A stretch of DNA of 15,690 nt from an uncultured Succinatimonas sp. (GTDB lineage: Bacteria > Pseudomonadota > Gammaproteobacteria > Enterobacterales > Succinivibrionaceae). The stretch is taken from NCBI GenBank assembly GCA_900548485.1, contig URKL01000010.1, positions 1-15,690 of the forward strand, given 5' to 3'. Positions within the stretch are counted from its first letter, which is position 1. Each line of letters begins with the position of its first letter. The notes beneath the pieces are model-generated. The model ran no database searches, was not told the DNA's origin, and saw nothing but the letters and a program-made list of their open reading frames with translations. A program made the translations under genes and the position numbers. Positions 1 to 7,806 of the stretch are shown in pieces.

Positions 1-385
1 GGGTATTAGGTATACCTAAAGCATCTAAATAAAGTTTGGTAGTAATTTTATTGAAGCAGTTGCGGCTAGCTTCACTTTTACATCCAATATAAGGAATATT
101 GAGAATTTCTAGAAATGATTGAATGTCTCCAGTTTCACCAGGAATTCCATGTAAACAGGGGATAACGCAGTCAACTTTAAATTTTAATTCGTCATTTTGT
201 AAAACTTGGCCAAAAAAATGGGAGGCTTTGTTATTTACTAAAAATTGATGATTATGAATTACACAAGGAAGAACATTAAATTGTGAATTTAATCTTAATT
301 GTTCAGCGATAAATTTAGCTGAGGTTAAAGAAATCTCGTGTTCGGATCCATCTCCGCCACATAAAAGAAGAATATTGTAAGTCAT
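1..385 (-). CDS. ddl: D-alanine--D-alanine ligase, N-terminal part (runs off the window)
   Basis: This ligase joins two D-alanines using ATP in the cytoplasm, making the dipeptide that ends the peptidoglycan stem peptide. Only the first 128 codons are here; the 3' end lies beyond base 1. The start is the ATG at 385-383. The N-terminus has the family signature CGGDGSEHEISL, whose Glu15 lines up with the catalytic Glu15 of E. coli DdlB (GGTSAEREVSL). Further on, CLHGIPGETGDIQ matches the conserved LHGxxGEDGxxQ block and IPYIGCKSEAS matches the LPYTGSG-type segment that precedes the ATP-grasp domain. The ATP-binding and second substrate regions are not visible, so activity cannot be judged. The ribosome site is weak (GAGAAA). 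The next gene upstream on this strand, trxA, is separated by a terminator, so ddl probably has its own promoter between 386 and 492. Confidence 0.88.
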   Translation of the reverse strand, partial: MTYNILLLCGGDGSEHEISLTSAKFIAEQLRLNSQFNVLPCVIHNHQFLVNNKASHFFGQVLQNDELKFKVDCVIPCLHGIPGETGDIQSFLEILNIPYIGCKSEASRNCFNKITTKLYLDALGIPNT

Positions 386-492
386 TTGGTTTTCTCATTA
401 TTACTGCTTGTGAGTAAATTTGGTCTAATTATATCAGTAATCTTGAGACTAGGGCTAAAGCCTAAGAGGAAGGATTTTTATAGTACAAAAAC

Positions 493-521
493 TAAGAGCT
501 AGGATTATAGCCTAGCTCTTA
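493..521 (-). terminator. Rho-independent terminator of trxA
   Basis: This is a perfect 11-bp inverted repeat, TAAGAGCTAGG (493-503) and CCTAGCTCTTA (511-521), with a 7-nt loop. Read on the minus strand, the stem is followed directly by GTTTTTGT, a short U tract. It lies 35 bp beyond the trxA stop and separates trxA from ddl. A smaller, weaker dyad (GGCT-AA-AGCC) sits nearer ddl and was not called. Confidence 0.75.
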
Positions 522-556
522 TATCAGCTTAATTTTAATTTAGAAAAAATCAAAAT

Positions 557-883
557 TTAAGCAGTATAGCTTTCAATCATGCCTTTAAGTTCACCCTTTG
601 GTAAGGCTCCAACTTGCTTGCCAACAATTTCGCCATTCTTAAATATAAAAATAGCAGGGATGCTCATAACACCTAATTTTGCAGCATAGCCTGAGTTTTT
701 ATCAATATCAACCTTAATAAATTTTACTTCAGGCATTTCTGCGGCAAGTTCCTCTAAAATCGGAGCAACCATAGAGCAAGGACCACACCAGGTAGCACCA
801 AAGTCAACAACTACAGGCTTATCTGCATTGATAACTTCAGTTTCAAATTGATCGTCATTGATTTGTAGAACTTTATCGCTCAT
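557..883 (-). CDS. trxA: Thioredoxin
   Basis: This is a cytoplasmic dithiol-disulfide oxidoreductase of 108 residues, the usual size, that reduces protein disulfides and is itself recharged by thioredoxin reductase. The active site WCGPC is at residues 32-36, the cis-proline loop SIP has Pro76, and the fold markers VVVDFGA and FIKVDID are present. Phe-Gly-Ala replaces the commoner Phe-Trp-Ala before the active site, a tolerated variation. The start at 883 is chosen because AAGGAG sits 7 nt upstream and because homology begins there. The frame stays open 44 codons further upstream, but that stretch does not resemble thioredoxin and overlaps the spacer. The gene is followed by its own terminator and is preceded by a 101-bp gap that probably holds its promoter. 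Confidence 0.96.
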   Translation of the reverse strand: MSDKVLQINDDQFETEVINADKPVVVDFGATWCGPCSMVAPILEELAAEMPEVKFIKVDIDKNSGYAAKLGVMSIPAIFIFKNGEIVGKQVGALPKGELKGMIESYTA

Positions 884-984
884 AAAAACACTCCTTAAAC
901 ATACAGTTATGGGCTTAAGTGTATCATGGTAAATATAAGCTCCTACCATATTTGATATTTTATTGCAGTGTTTACCAATAAATA

Positions 985-1620
985 TTAGCAAGTAAGTGGA
1001 CGTCTGAAGACGCACTTAGAGAGATAAGATAAAACCAAACCGTAAATAGGAACAAATATCGCAAGGTTAGATGCAATTTTGACTAGGTAATCTACAGTTG
1101 CTAAATCAAACCAATGTTCTGCCATAAAAGGATCTGTTGTGCCTAAAAAAGCTATAGAGAAAAATACATAGGTATCAAGTAAGTTTCCAAAAACGGAAGA
1201 ACATGCTGGGGCTGGCCACCACTGAGGCAGGCGTCTTAATCTTTGGAAGACTAAGATGTCACAAAGCTGTCCTAAGATATATGCAGATAAAGATGCTATG
1301 GTAATACGTAAGACGAAAAGGCTCAAAGTTGAGAGATTTTCAAAGCCTTGAAACGTTCCATGCTCAAATAAAGTGCCGATAAAATAGGAAAGGACTAAGG
1401 CTGGCATCATGGCAAGAAAAATAATTTTGCGCGCACGATGTTGGCCGAAAATTCTGACAGTGAGATCGGTGGTAATAAAAATAAAGGGGTAGGTAAAAGT
1501 ACCCAATGTAGTATGAATACCAAATAAAGTCAGAGGAATTTGCACGGCATAATTACTGAGCACAATAATAAAGACGTGTGTAAACCAAAGCTTTTTTAAA
1601 GGGAAAGAAAATTCATTCAT
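985..1620 (-). CDS. yhhQ: Queuosine precursor transporter (YhhQ/COG1738 family)
   Basis: This inner-membrane protein of 211 residues belongs to the family that imports 7-cyano- or 7-aminomethyl-7-deazaguanine for queuosine synthesis in tRNA. Several blocks match E. coli YhhQ closely: SNYAVQIP, TFTYPFIFITTDLTVRIFG, ARKIIF, LGQLCDI-VF-RLR, SSVFGNLLDT and FMAEHW. About six hydrophobic helices are spread along the chain. I chose the ATG at 1620 because the homology (MNEFSF against MNVFSQ) starts there; the frame is open 33 codons further upstream without resemblance to the family. The ribosome site is poor: no GGAG, only an A-rich stretch. I looked for a preQ1 riboswitch ahead of it and did not find the consensus. 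queH, another queuosine gene, is about 10 kb away. Confidence 0.9.
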   Translation of the reverse strand: MNEFSFPLKKLWFTHVFIIVLSNYAVQIPLTLFGIHTTLGTFTYPFIFITTDLTVRIFGQHRARKIIFLAMMPALVLSYFIGTLFEHGTFQGFENLSTLSLFVLRITIASLSAYILGQLCDILVFQRLRRLPQWWPAPACSSVFGNLLDTYVFFSIAFLGTTDPFMAEHWFDLATVDYLVKIASNLAIFVPIYGLVLSYLSKCVFRRPLTC

Positions 1621-2026
1621 GATGTTTTTTCGTTTCAGGATAAAATGATAAATATTCCGAGATAACCGGGCCTGTCTTAAGACGACCGTTATTTTAGAGC
1701 AATCATTTATAATCAGCAAATACTATAAATAAAACCTACAATAAAAATTGGTCTAAGGTTAAGACTAAGTTTTAGATCTTTGTTTAAAAGTGCCGAAAAA
1801 ACGTAATATAAGTATTAAATGCTGATTATTAGTTTTTTAAGCTTTTATATGAAGTTAGTAGATAAAAATCTATATTTTATAAAAATCATGTTTAGGTTAT
1901 AGCCAGTGCAATAATTATAAAAATATTAAATAGTTATAAAAAATTTATAGCAAATAGGCATCAATTTTATTTTGATATGCGGTGTAGTTTGCATATACAA
2001 GGATAACTTTTTACTAAGGGGCATAA
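1621..2026. other. Divergent spacer between yhhQ and polA
   Basis: This 406-bp, very AT-rich region has no convincing gene on either strand. It must carry promoters for both yhhQ and polA. It contains a 10-bp palindrome GTCTTAAGAC at 1674-1683, an imperfect dyad GTCTAAGGTTAAGAC near 1751-1765, and a distant perfect inverted repeat ATAATCAGCA (1709-1718) with TGCTGATTAT (1820-1829). None of these matches an operator I can name. Confidence 0.6.
1972..1999 (+). promoter_or_regulatory. Candidate sigma70 promoter of polA
   Basis: TTGATA at 1972-1977 and TATACA at 1994-1999 are separated by 16 bp. Transcription would start near 2006, about 20 nt before the polA ATG. The polA ribosome site AAGGGG at 2016-2021 is 5 nt ahead of the start codon. 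In DNA this AT-rich, chance matches are common, so the call is tentative. Confidence 0.35.
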
Positions 2027-4789
2027 ATGGATAGCTTAATTTTAGTGGACGGCTCATCGTTTTTATATAGAGCTTATCATGTATCTAAAGGCAATTTCTC
2101 TACTTCAACAGGTATCCCTACTGGGGTGTCGTTGATTATTACTAGAATGTTACAGAATTTGATCAAGAAATTTGCTCAGCAAAAAATTATTGTTGTCTTT
2201 GATGCTAAGGGTAAAAGCTTTAGAAACGAAATGTATGCTGAATATAAGGCTAATCGTCCTCCTATGCCAGATGATCTTAGAGCTCAGATTGACTATGTAC
2301 ATCAAATTGTAAAAGCTTTAGGTTTTCCTTTAGTTTCGATTCCTAATGTTGAGGCGGATGATGTTTTAGGTTCATACGCTAAGGAAGCTGTAAAGTTAGG
2401 TTATAAGGTAGTTATTTGTACTGGTGATAAAGATCTTTCTCAACTTGTAAATGCAGATATCTCTTTATATGACACCATGAATGAAAAAGTTTATTATGAG
2501 GCTGATGTTGAAGAAAAATATGGAGTTAAGCCAGATCTAATTATCGATCTTCTCGCTTTAAAGGGAGATAGTTCAGATAATATTCCAGGAATGAAAGGTT
2601 GTGGTGATAAAACGGCCTTAGCCTTATTAAATGGTATAGGTGGAATTGAGGAGATCGCCTCCAATACCGACAAGATTGCAAGTTTAGGTTTTAGAGGAGC
2701 TAAAAATTTTGCCTCTAAATTTAATGATGCTTTAGCAGACATTCGTCTCTCTTATAAATTAGCAACAATTAAAACAGATGTTGTTTTAGATTTACCCTTG
2801 TCTGAGGTTAAGCCTCCTATTGCTAATAAAGAGCAATTATATAAGTTATTTAAAGAACTTGAATTTCACAAATTAGCAGAAGCTTTAAAAAAAGAGGATG
2901 GGGGAGCTGTAGTTAGTATAGAGTCTGGCAATGAATCAGCGGGCGTTAAAGAAAATAAGCAAATTTCTGATTATACAAGTTCAAAATTTACCACTATTGA
3001 TAATCTTGATTCTTTTAAGAAATTGATTGAGAGAATTAAAGATCAAAAATTTGTTGCTATTGATACAGAGACTACCTCATTAAAGCCTCAAGAGGCTACT
3101 CTAGTAGGCATTTCTTTTGCTTTACGTGAACATGAAGGCTTTTATCTACCTTTGGCACATAGTTATTTAGGAGTAGGGGTTCAATTAGATATTAAAGATG
3201 TCATTGCTCTTTTAAATCCATTGTTTTTAGACGAAGAAATTCATTTTATTGGTCATAATTTAAAATATGATCTGCTGGTTTTGCTTTTCAATGGTTTTAC
3301 CCCACCTAAAGCCTATGCAGATACTATGCTTATGGCTTATCTTTTAGATTCATATCAAAGTGTTTCTTTAGATGAATTGGCTATTAACTATTTAAATTAT
3401 AAGAATATTTCTTATGATGAGATGACTTTAAATGGGCGTAAGCGTATTTCGTTTTCTGAAGTTTTAATTGAAAAAGCTACAGCTTATGCAGGTGAAGATG
3501 CTGAGGTTACTTTACGTCTATATGGACATTTGAAAGAGTTGCTTTTTTCAATTGATGAATTAAAAAAACTTTTCTTTGAAGTTGATATGCCTATGTTAAT
3601 GGCTCTTTATCATATGGAAGCTGTAGGTGTATTAGTTGATGCACAAACTTTAGCATCTCAAAATAAGGTATTAGTTTCAGAGTCAAAGCAATTACAAGAA
3701 CAAATCTATGCTGTAGCAGGACATGTTTTTAATATTGCCTCGCCAAAGCAATTAGCAGAGGTTTTATTTGAAGAATTAGCGATCCCATATCCTAAAAAGG
3801 TTAAAAGTGGTAAGGGATATTCTACAGCTGAAGATATTTTGCAACAGATTGCTCCTAATTATGACATTGCAAATTTAGTTTTAAGATATCGTGAATTGCA
3901 AAAACTCATTTCAACTTATACAGAAAAATTGCAGACTCAGATTTTAGAAAAAACCGGAAGAATTCATTCCTCATTTAATCAAACAGGAACTATTACCGGG
4001 CGTTTATCTTCAAATGATCCCAATTTACAAAATATTCCGGCAAGAACTCAAGAAGGTAAGTTAATTCGTAAAGCTTTTATTGCCCCTAAAGGTTATAGCT
4101 TAATATCTGCAGATTATTCCCAAATTGAATTGCGTTTAATTGCTCATATAAGCGGTGATGATGCCTTAATCAAAGCTTTTAATCTAGATCAGGATATTCA
4201 TAAAGCTACAGCAGCAGAAGTTTTAGGTAAAAATATTTCAGAAGTTACTGCTCAAGAGCGTTCTCACGCTAAGGCAACTAATTTTGGGCTTATGTATGGT
4301 ATGGGAGCTTTTAAACTTGCCAATCAAACTGGTATGAGTATGGGAGAGGCGCGCTTATATATTCAAAAATATTTTAGCCGTTATCCTAAGGTTCAAGAAT
4401 ATATGGAAAAAACACGTATATTTGCGCGTGAGCATGGATATGTTGAGACTTTATTAGGAAGAAGAATTGCCACTCCCAATATAAATTCTTCAAATACTAT
4501 TATGCAAAAGGGCGCGGAAAGAGCTGCTATAAATGCTCCGATGCAAGGCAGTGCTGCTGATATTATTAAATTAGCTATGATAAAAATTGATGAATGGATT
4601 TCAAGCTTAAATGATGACAGTTTAAAAATGACAATTCAGGTTCATGACGAATTATTATTTGAGGTTAGAGATGACTTTGTAGAGCAAGCTTTAGTAAAAA
4701 TTCGTGAAATTATGGAGAATGTCGTTGAGCTTAAAGTACCTTTAACTGTTGGAATTGGGGTCGCTTCTAATTGGGGTGATGCTCATTAA
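2027..4789 (+). CDS. polA: DNA polymerase I
   Basis: This is a 920-residue repair and replication polymerase that removes RNA primers and fills gaps (E. coli PolA has 928). All three domains appear intact. The N-terminal 5'-3' exonuclease has LILVDGSSFLYRAYH, FDAKGKSFRNEMY, EADDVLGS, CTGDKDLSQLV and the GDSSDNIPGMKGCG helix-hairpin region. The proofreading 3'-5' exonuclease keeps its metal ligands: DTET at 346-349, NLKYD ending in Asp415, and YAGED with Asp491. The polymerase domain has motif A DYSQIELR (696-703), motif B around RSHAKATNFGLMYG, and motif C QVHDELLFEV with His873-Asp874-Glu875. Proofreading therefore looks active, unlike in many Gram-positive and Thermus relatives. Its last 48 bp overlap the 3' end of the oppositely oriented lpxH. 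Confidence 0.98.
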   Translation: MDSLILVDGSSFLYRAYHVSKGNFSTSTGIPTGVSLIITRMLQNLIKKFAQQKIIVVFDAKGKSFRNEMYAEYKANRPPMPDDLRAQIDYVHQIVKALGFPLVSIPNVEADDVLGSYAKEAVKLGYKVVICTGDKDLSQLVNADISLYDTMNEKVYYEADVEEKYGVKPDLIIDLLALKGDSSDNIPGMKGCGDKTALALLNGIGGIEEIASNTDKIASLGFRGAKNFASKFNDALADIRLSYKLATIKTDVVLDLPLSEVKPPIANKEQLYKLFKELEFHKLAEALKKEDGGAVVSIESGNESAGVKENKQISDYTSSKFTTIDNLDSFKKLIERIKDQKFVAIDTETTSLKPQEATLVGISFALREHEGFYLPLAHSYLGVGVQLDIKDVIALLNPLFLDEEIHFIGHNLKYDLLVLLFNGFTPPKAYADTMLMAYLLDSYQSVSLDELAINYLNYKNISYDEMTLNGRKRISFSEVLIEKATAYAGEDAEVTLRLYGHLKELLFSIDELKKLFFEVDMPMLMALYHMEAVGVLVDAQTLASQNKVLVSESKQLQEQIYAVAGHVFNIASPKQLAEVLFEELAIPYPKKVKSGKGYSTAEDILQQIAPNYDIANLVLRYRELQKLISTYTEKLQTQILEKTGRIHSSFNQTGTITGRLSSNDPNLQNIPARTQEGKLIRKAFIAPKGYSLISADYSQIELRLIAHISGDDALIKAFNLDQDIHKATAAEVLGKNISEVTAQERSHAKATNFGLMYGMGAFKLANQTGMSMGEARLYIQKYFSRYPKVQEYMEKTRIFAREHGYVETLLGRRIATPNINSSNTIMQKGAERAAINAPMQGSAADIIKLAMIKIDEWISSLNDDSLKMTIQVHDELLFEVRDDFVEQALVKIREIMENVVELKVPLTVGIGVASNWGDAH

Positions 4790-5532
4790 ATCATTAAGAG
4801 GTTTTTGGATAAGTTCAAAATTATGGTCATCGATCTTTACGTAACTATAATTTTGATCCCAGCTACCTAAAGCTAATCTATAGCTATGTTTGCCAAAGAC
4901 CTCATTATCCATAGCAAAAATATGAAAGTGGCCATGAATTAAGATTTGGCATTTATGTTTTTTTATATAAGAATCAGCCTCTTTGAGAATTATTTGCCAA
5001 TCTTTGGGAGATACTGTGCGCGAAGTTTCTTGATTTTGGCTATTTTGGCGGATGTGTAAACCAATTTTTTTTCTTAAACATAAAGGAAGGGCACGAAATA
5101 AAGCTCTTAAAAGCGGGTTTTTGGTTATTTTACGAAAATGCTGAAATTTAGGATCATTGACGCATAGTTCATCGCCATGAACTAATAGCGCTAATCCTTT
5201 AGGAGTTTTGAGTGTAAAACCTTCTGTAGACGGCACGAAGATTTCTGTCCGGTGAAATTAAAAAAATCTGCGGCTTTTTCGTTGACTAAAAAATCGCGAT
5301 TGCCACATATAAAAAAGGTCGTGACTCCTCGGTTTTTGTTATAACCTATGAGTTCACGAACCTGTTTATAAAATTCATCGTGGTTATCAATGCCGACAAA
5401 AAAGTCAAAGAAATCGCCTAAGATTATGACCTTATCATTGCAATTTAAGCGTTGGTAAAAATTACTTAATGCTTGTAATAATTTAGGATGTTGTGCGCTT
5501 AAATGTAGATCTGCAATGATAAAAGTCGCCAT
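4742..5532 (-). pseudogene. lpxH: UDP-2,3-diacylglucosamine pyrophosphatase, interrupted by a frameshift
   Basis: LpxH cleaves UDP-2,3-diacylglucosamine to lipid X and UMP at the inner-membrane surface during lipid A synthesis. The reading frame begins at 5532 (MATFIIADLHLS) with GAGG 7 nt upstream. It carries the metal ligands Asp8, His10, Asp40 and Asn78 (GNRDF) up to DFFNFTGQK, then runs in the wrong frame to a stop near 5191. The rest is in the -1 frame: from about 5242 it reads IFVPSTEGF, then VHGDELC, the ALPLCLRKKIG stretch, IHGHFH (the last two metal histidines) and LGSWDQNYSYVKI. One missing base in the AAA at 5242-5244 (TTT on the plus strand) would restore an enzyme of about 264 residues. 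No X-XXY-YYZ slippery heptamer is present, so programmed shifting is unlikely. It could be a true mutation or a sequencing or assembly error. It sits 14 bp after ppiB and shares that neighbour with E. coli. Confidence 0.85.
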
Positions 5533-5546
5533 CGATTTACCTCAAA

Positions 5547-6038
5547 TTAGTCAATAATTGTATCGATGATTTCGATGGTCTCACGCGGAACATCGCGATA
5601 GTAAGAACGGCTTTCAGTACGGACAGCTTCGATCTTATCAACTACATCCATGCCTGCTACTACCTTGCCAAATACACAATAGCCCCAACCAGAAAGATCT
5701 TTAGAGCGGAAGTTTAAAAAATCATTATCAACAGTATTGATAAAGAATTGAGAGGTTGCAGAGTGAGGATCGTTAGTACGAGCCATAGCAATAGTACCAC
5801 GATCATTAGCTAAACCATTGTTAGCCTCATTTTCGATAGGGTCATGATTGTCTTTTGATTCTAAATCTGCAGTTAAACCACCACCTTGAATCATAAAACC
5901 TTTAATAACACGGTGGAAAATAGTGCCTTTATAGAAACCTTCTTTTACATAACGTTCAAAGTTAGCTGCAGTAATAGGAGCTTTTTCGTGATCAAGTTCG
6001 ATGACAATATCGCCTAAATTAGTTTTTAAGGTAATCAT
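5547..6038 (-). CDS. ppiB: Peptidyl-prolyl cis-trans isomerase B (cyclophilin)
   Basis: This is a 163-residue cytoplasmic cyclophilin that speeds isomerisation of X-Pro bonds in folding proteins (E. coli PpiB has 164). It has no signal peptide, which argues against the periplasmic PpiA type. Core motifs are [14 protein letters not shown] (catalytic Arg), [29 protein letters not shown] and [11 protein letters not shown], all close to E. coli PpiB. The gene lies 14 bp upstream of lpxH on the same strand and the two are probably co-transcribed. It is divergent from cysS, which repeats the E. coli cysS-ppiB-lpxH arrangement. The ribosome site is only GAG, about 9 nt ahead. TATAAT boxes on the minus strand at 6062-6067 and 6100-6105 are possible -10 elements, but no good -35 goes with either. 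Confidence 0.96.
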   Translation of the reverse strand: MITLKTNLGDIVIELDHEKAPITAANFERYVKEGFYKGTIFHRVIKGFMIQGGGLTADLESKDNHDPIENEANNGLANDRGTIAMARTNDPHSATSQFFINTVDNDFLNFRSKDLSGWGYCVFGKVVAGMDVVDKIEAVRTESRSYYRDVPRETIEIIDTIID

Positions 6039-6251
6039 AATTAGGATCTCAATTCAAAAAAATTATAAGATTTTACGAGTAAAACACTCTAAAATCGTTA
6101 TTATAACCTAGTTTAGAGCTCGATTTAATGTGCTTTAACAGACCTAAATTAGCTTTGTTTGCGGCATTAACTAGATTTTGATAGAGTAGATTCTAAATTT
6201 TAGAAGACAAAATCATTCCAATTTAAGCCAGGGCTTTATAAGAGATTAATA

Positions 6252-7634
6252 ATGTTAAAGATTTACAATACTTTAAGCCGTAGTAAAGAAGAATTCATCC
6301 CGATTCATAAAGGTAAAATCAGCATGTATGTCTGTGGTGTTACTGTATATGATTTGTGTCATATAGGCCACGCAAGAACCTTTGTGAATTTTGATGTAGT
6401 AGTCAGATATTTACGTTATTGTGGTTACGAGGTTAAATATGTACGCAATATTACGGATATTGATGACAAGATTATCAAGCGTTCTTTAGAAAGAGGTATT
6501 GAAGCTAAAGCTTTAGCTGAACAATTTATTGTTGAGATGCATAAAGACTTTGATGCTTTAAATATCATGCGTCCGGATATTGAGCCTAAAGCTACAGAGA
6601 ATATCTCTGCAATTATTGAATTAGTACAAAAGCTTATCAGTAATGGTAATGCATATGTTGCTGGTAATGGCGATGTTGTCTTTAAGATAGCTTCTTTTGC
6701 TGATTATGGAAAACTTTCTGGGCAAAAGTTAGATGAATTACAAGCAGGCGCTAGAATTGAGATTGAGCAAACTAAGGAAAACCCTTTAGATTTTGTTTTA
6801 TGGAAGATGTCAAAACCAGGTGAGCCTGCATGGGAATCTCCATGGGGATTAGGCCGTCCTGGTTGGCATATTGAGTGTTCGGCCATGAATGGTCGCTATT
6901 TAGGACATACTTTTGATATTCATGGTGGTGGAGCTGATTTAATTTTCCCTCATCATGAAAATGAAATTGCTCAAAGTTGCTGTGCTTGGCATGAAAGCTA
7001 TGTAAATTATTGGTTACATAGTGGCATGGTTATGATCAATGAAGAAAAAATGTCTAAATCTTTAAATAATTTCTTTACCATTAGAGATGTATTAAAGAGC
7101 TATGATGCGGAGACAATTCGTTTCTTCTTATTATCAGCTCAATATAGAAGTCCTCTTAATTATACAGAAGAGAATTTAGAAAAAGCTCGGTCTGGTCTAA
7201 ATCGTCTTTATACCACTATGCGAGATGCGCCGAAGGTTGAAGGTATTGTCTTAGCTACAGAAGATGAATATACCAAGAAGTTCTGTGAGTATATGGATGA
7301 TGATTTTAATACTCCGGGAGCAAGCTCTGTATTGTTTGATTTAGTAAGAGCTATCAATAAGGCTGAAGATCCGCAGGAAGCAAGCATCTTATGTAAGAGA
7401 CTGCAACAGTTAGGTGGGGTATTAGGCATTTTACAGCAAGATCCTCAAACCTTCTTAAAGAGTGGCGCAGGAGATAATGAAGATGTTGCAACAATTGAAA
7501 AATTGATTGCAGATAGAGCACAAGCTCGTTTAAATAAGGATTGGGCCGCTGCTGATAAAGCTCGTGATGCATTAAAAGCTATGGGCATTGAGCTTGAGGA
7601 TGGACCTTCAGGAACTACGTGGCATCGTATCTAA
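6252..7634 (+). CDS. cysS: Cysteinyl-tRNA synthetase
   Basis: This class I synthetase charges tRNA-Cys with cysteine in the cytoplasm; 460 residues, against 461 in E. coli. The signature sequences are in place: HIGH-type CHIGH at residues 36-40 and KMSKS at 266-270. The zinc site that recognises the cysteine thiol is complete at Cys28, Cys209, His234 and Glu238, at the same positions as in E. coli. The C-terminal half has the expected [18 protein letters not shown] helix bundle and the anticodon-binding tail ending GTTWHRI. The start has a weak GAGAT ribosome site, but homology begins exactly there ([14 protein letters not shown]). It is a single gene, followed by a terminator before ybjD. 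Confidence 0.98.
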   Translation: MLKIYNTLSRSKEEFIPIHKGKISMYVCGVTVYDLCHIGHARTFVNFDVVVRYLRYCGYEVKYVRNITDIDDKIIKRSLERGIEAKALAEQFIVEMHKDFDALNIMRPDIEPKATENISAIIELVQKLISNGNAYVAGNGDVVFKIASFADYGKLSGQKLDELQAGARIEIEQTKENPLDFVLWKMSKPGEPAWESPWGLGRPGWHIECSAMNGRYLGHTFDIHGGGADLIFPHHENEIAQSCCAWHESYVNYWLHSGMVMINEEKMSKSLNNFFTIRDVLKSYDAETIRFFLLSAQYRSPLNYTEENLEKARSGLNRLYTTMRDAPKVEGIVLATEDEYTKKFCEYMDDDFNTPGASSVLFDLVRAINKAEDPQEASILCKRLQQLGGVLGILQQDPQTFLKSGAGDNEDVATIEKLIADRAQARLNKDWAAADKARDALKAMGIELEDGPSGTTWHRI

Positions 7635-7658
7635 TCTTCTCACCTGTATCACACTAAT

Positions 7659-7703
7659 AAAAATTGTGCTCTCTTGATCTTAAGCTCAGAAAGCACAATT
7701 TTT
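7659..7703 (+). terminator. Terminator after cysS
   Basis: A 12-bp inverted repeat, AAAAATTGTGCT (7659-7670) and AGCACAATTTTT (7692-7703), encloses a 21-nt loop that can pair further inside (TGA with TCA). The descending arm ends in a run of five T, then TACCTTTTC. It lies 25 bp after the cysS stop. The long loop makes it less typical than a compact hairpin. Confidence 0.6.
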
Positions 7704-7714
7704 ACCTTTTCTTA

Positions 7715-7743
7715 TTGAAATCTCAATATTTCTTTAGTAATAA
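7715..7743 (+). promoter_or_regulatory. Candidate sigma70 promoter of ybjD
   Basis: TTGAAA at 7715-7720 and TAATAA at 7738-7743 are spaced by the optimal 17 bp, just past the cysS terminator. This would give a leader of roughly 55 nt before the ATG at 7807. An AGGA at 7793-7796 is the likely ribosome site, somewhat far from the start at 10 nt. Confidence 0.45.
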
Positions 7744-7806
7744 TTCTGGCGAACTTTACGTTCTAATACTATATTTAACAATAAGTTAGATATAGGACTC
7801 TCCATT

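Noticed and set aside
884..1015. N-terminal extension of thioredoxin
   Set aside because: The frame is open upstream to 1015 but reads into the spacer and yhhQ tail, lacks a ribosome site there, and the strong AAGGAG fits the ATG at 883.
1621..1740. preQ1 riboswitch ahead of yhhQ
   Set aside because: Such transporters are often under preQ1 control, but the minus-strand leader lacks the short GC stem with a C-containing loop followed by the A-rich tail of preQ1-I, and nothing resembles preQ1-II.
2494..2742. Antisense open frame in polA
   Set aside because: Codon-bias shadow of polA with no homology or ribosome site. Similar antisense frames inside cysS (6704-6886, 7208-7572), the transferase gene (13388-13624) and rplC (14917-15108) were dropped for the same reason.
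5230..5280. Programmed -1 frameshift in lpxH
   Set aside because: The junction sequence CAGAAAT is not a slippery X-XXY-YYZ heptamer, no downstream stimulatory structure stands out, and LpxH is not known to need one. The T7 run nearby cannot be the site because the alternate frame has a stop there.
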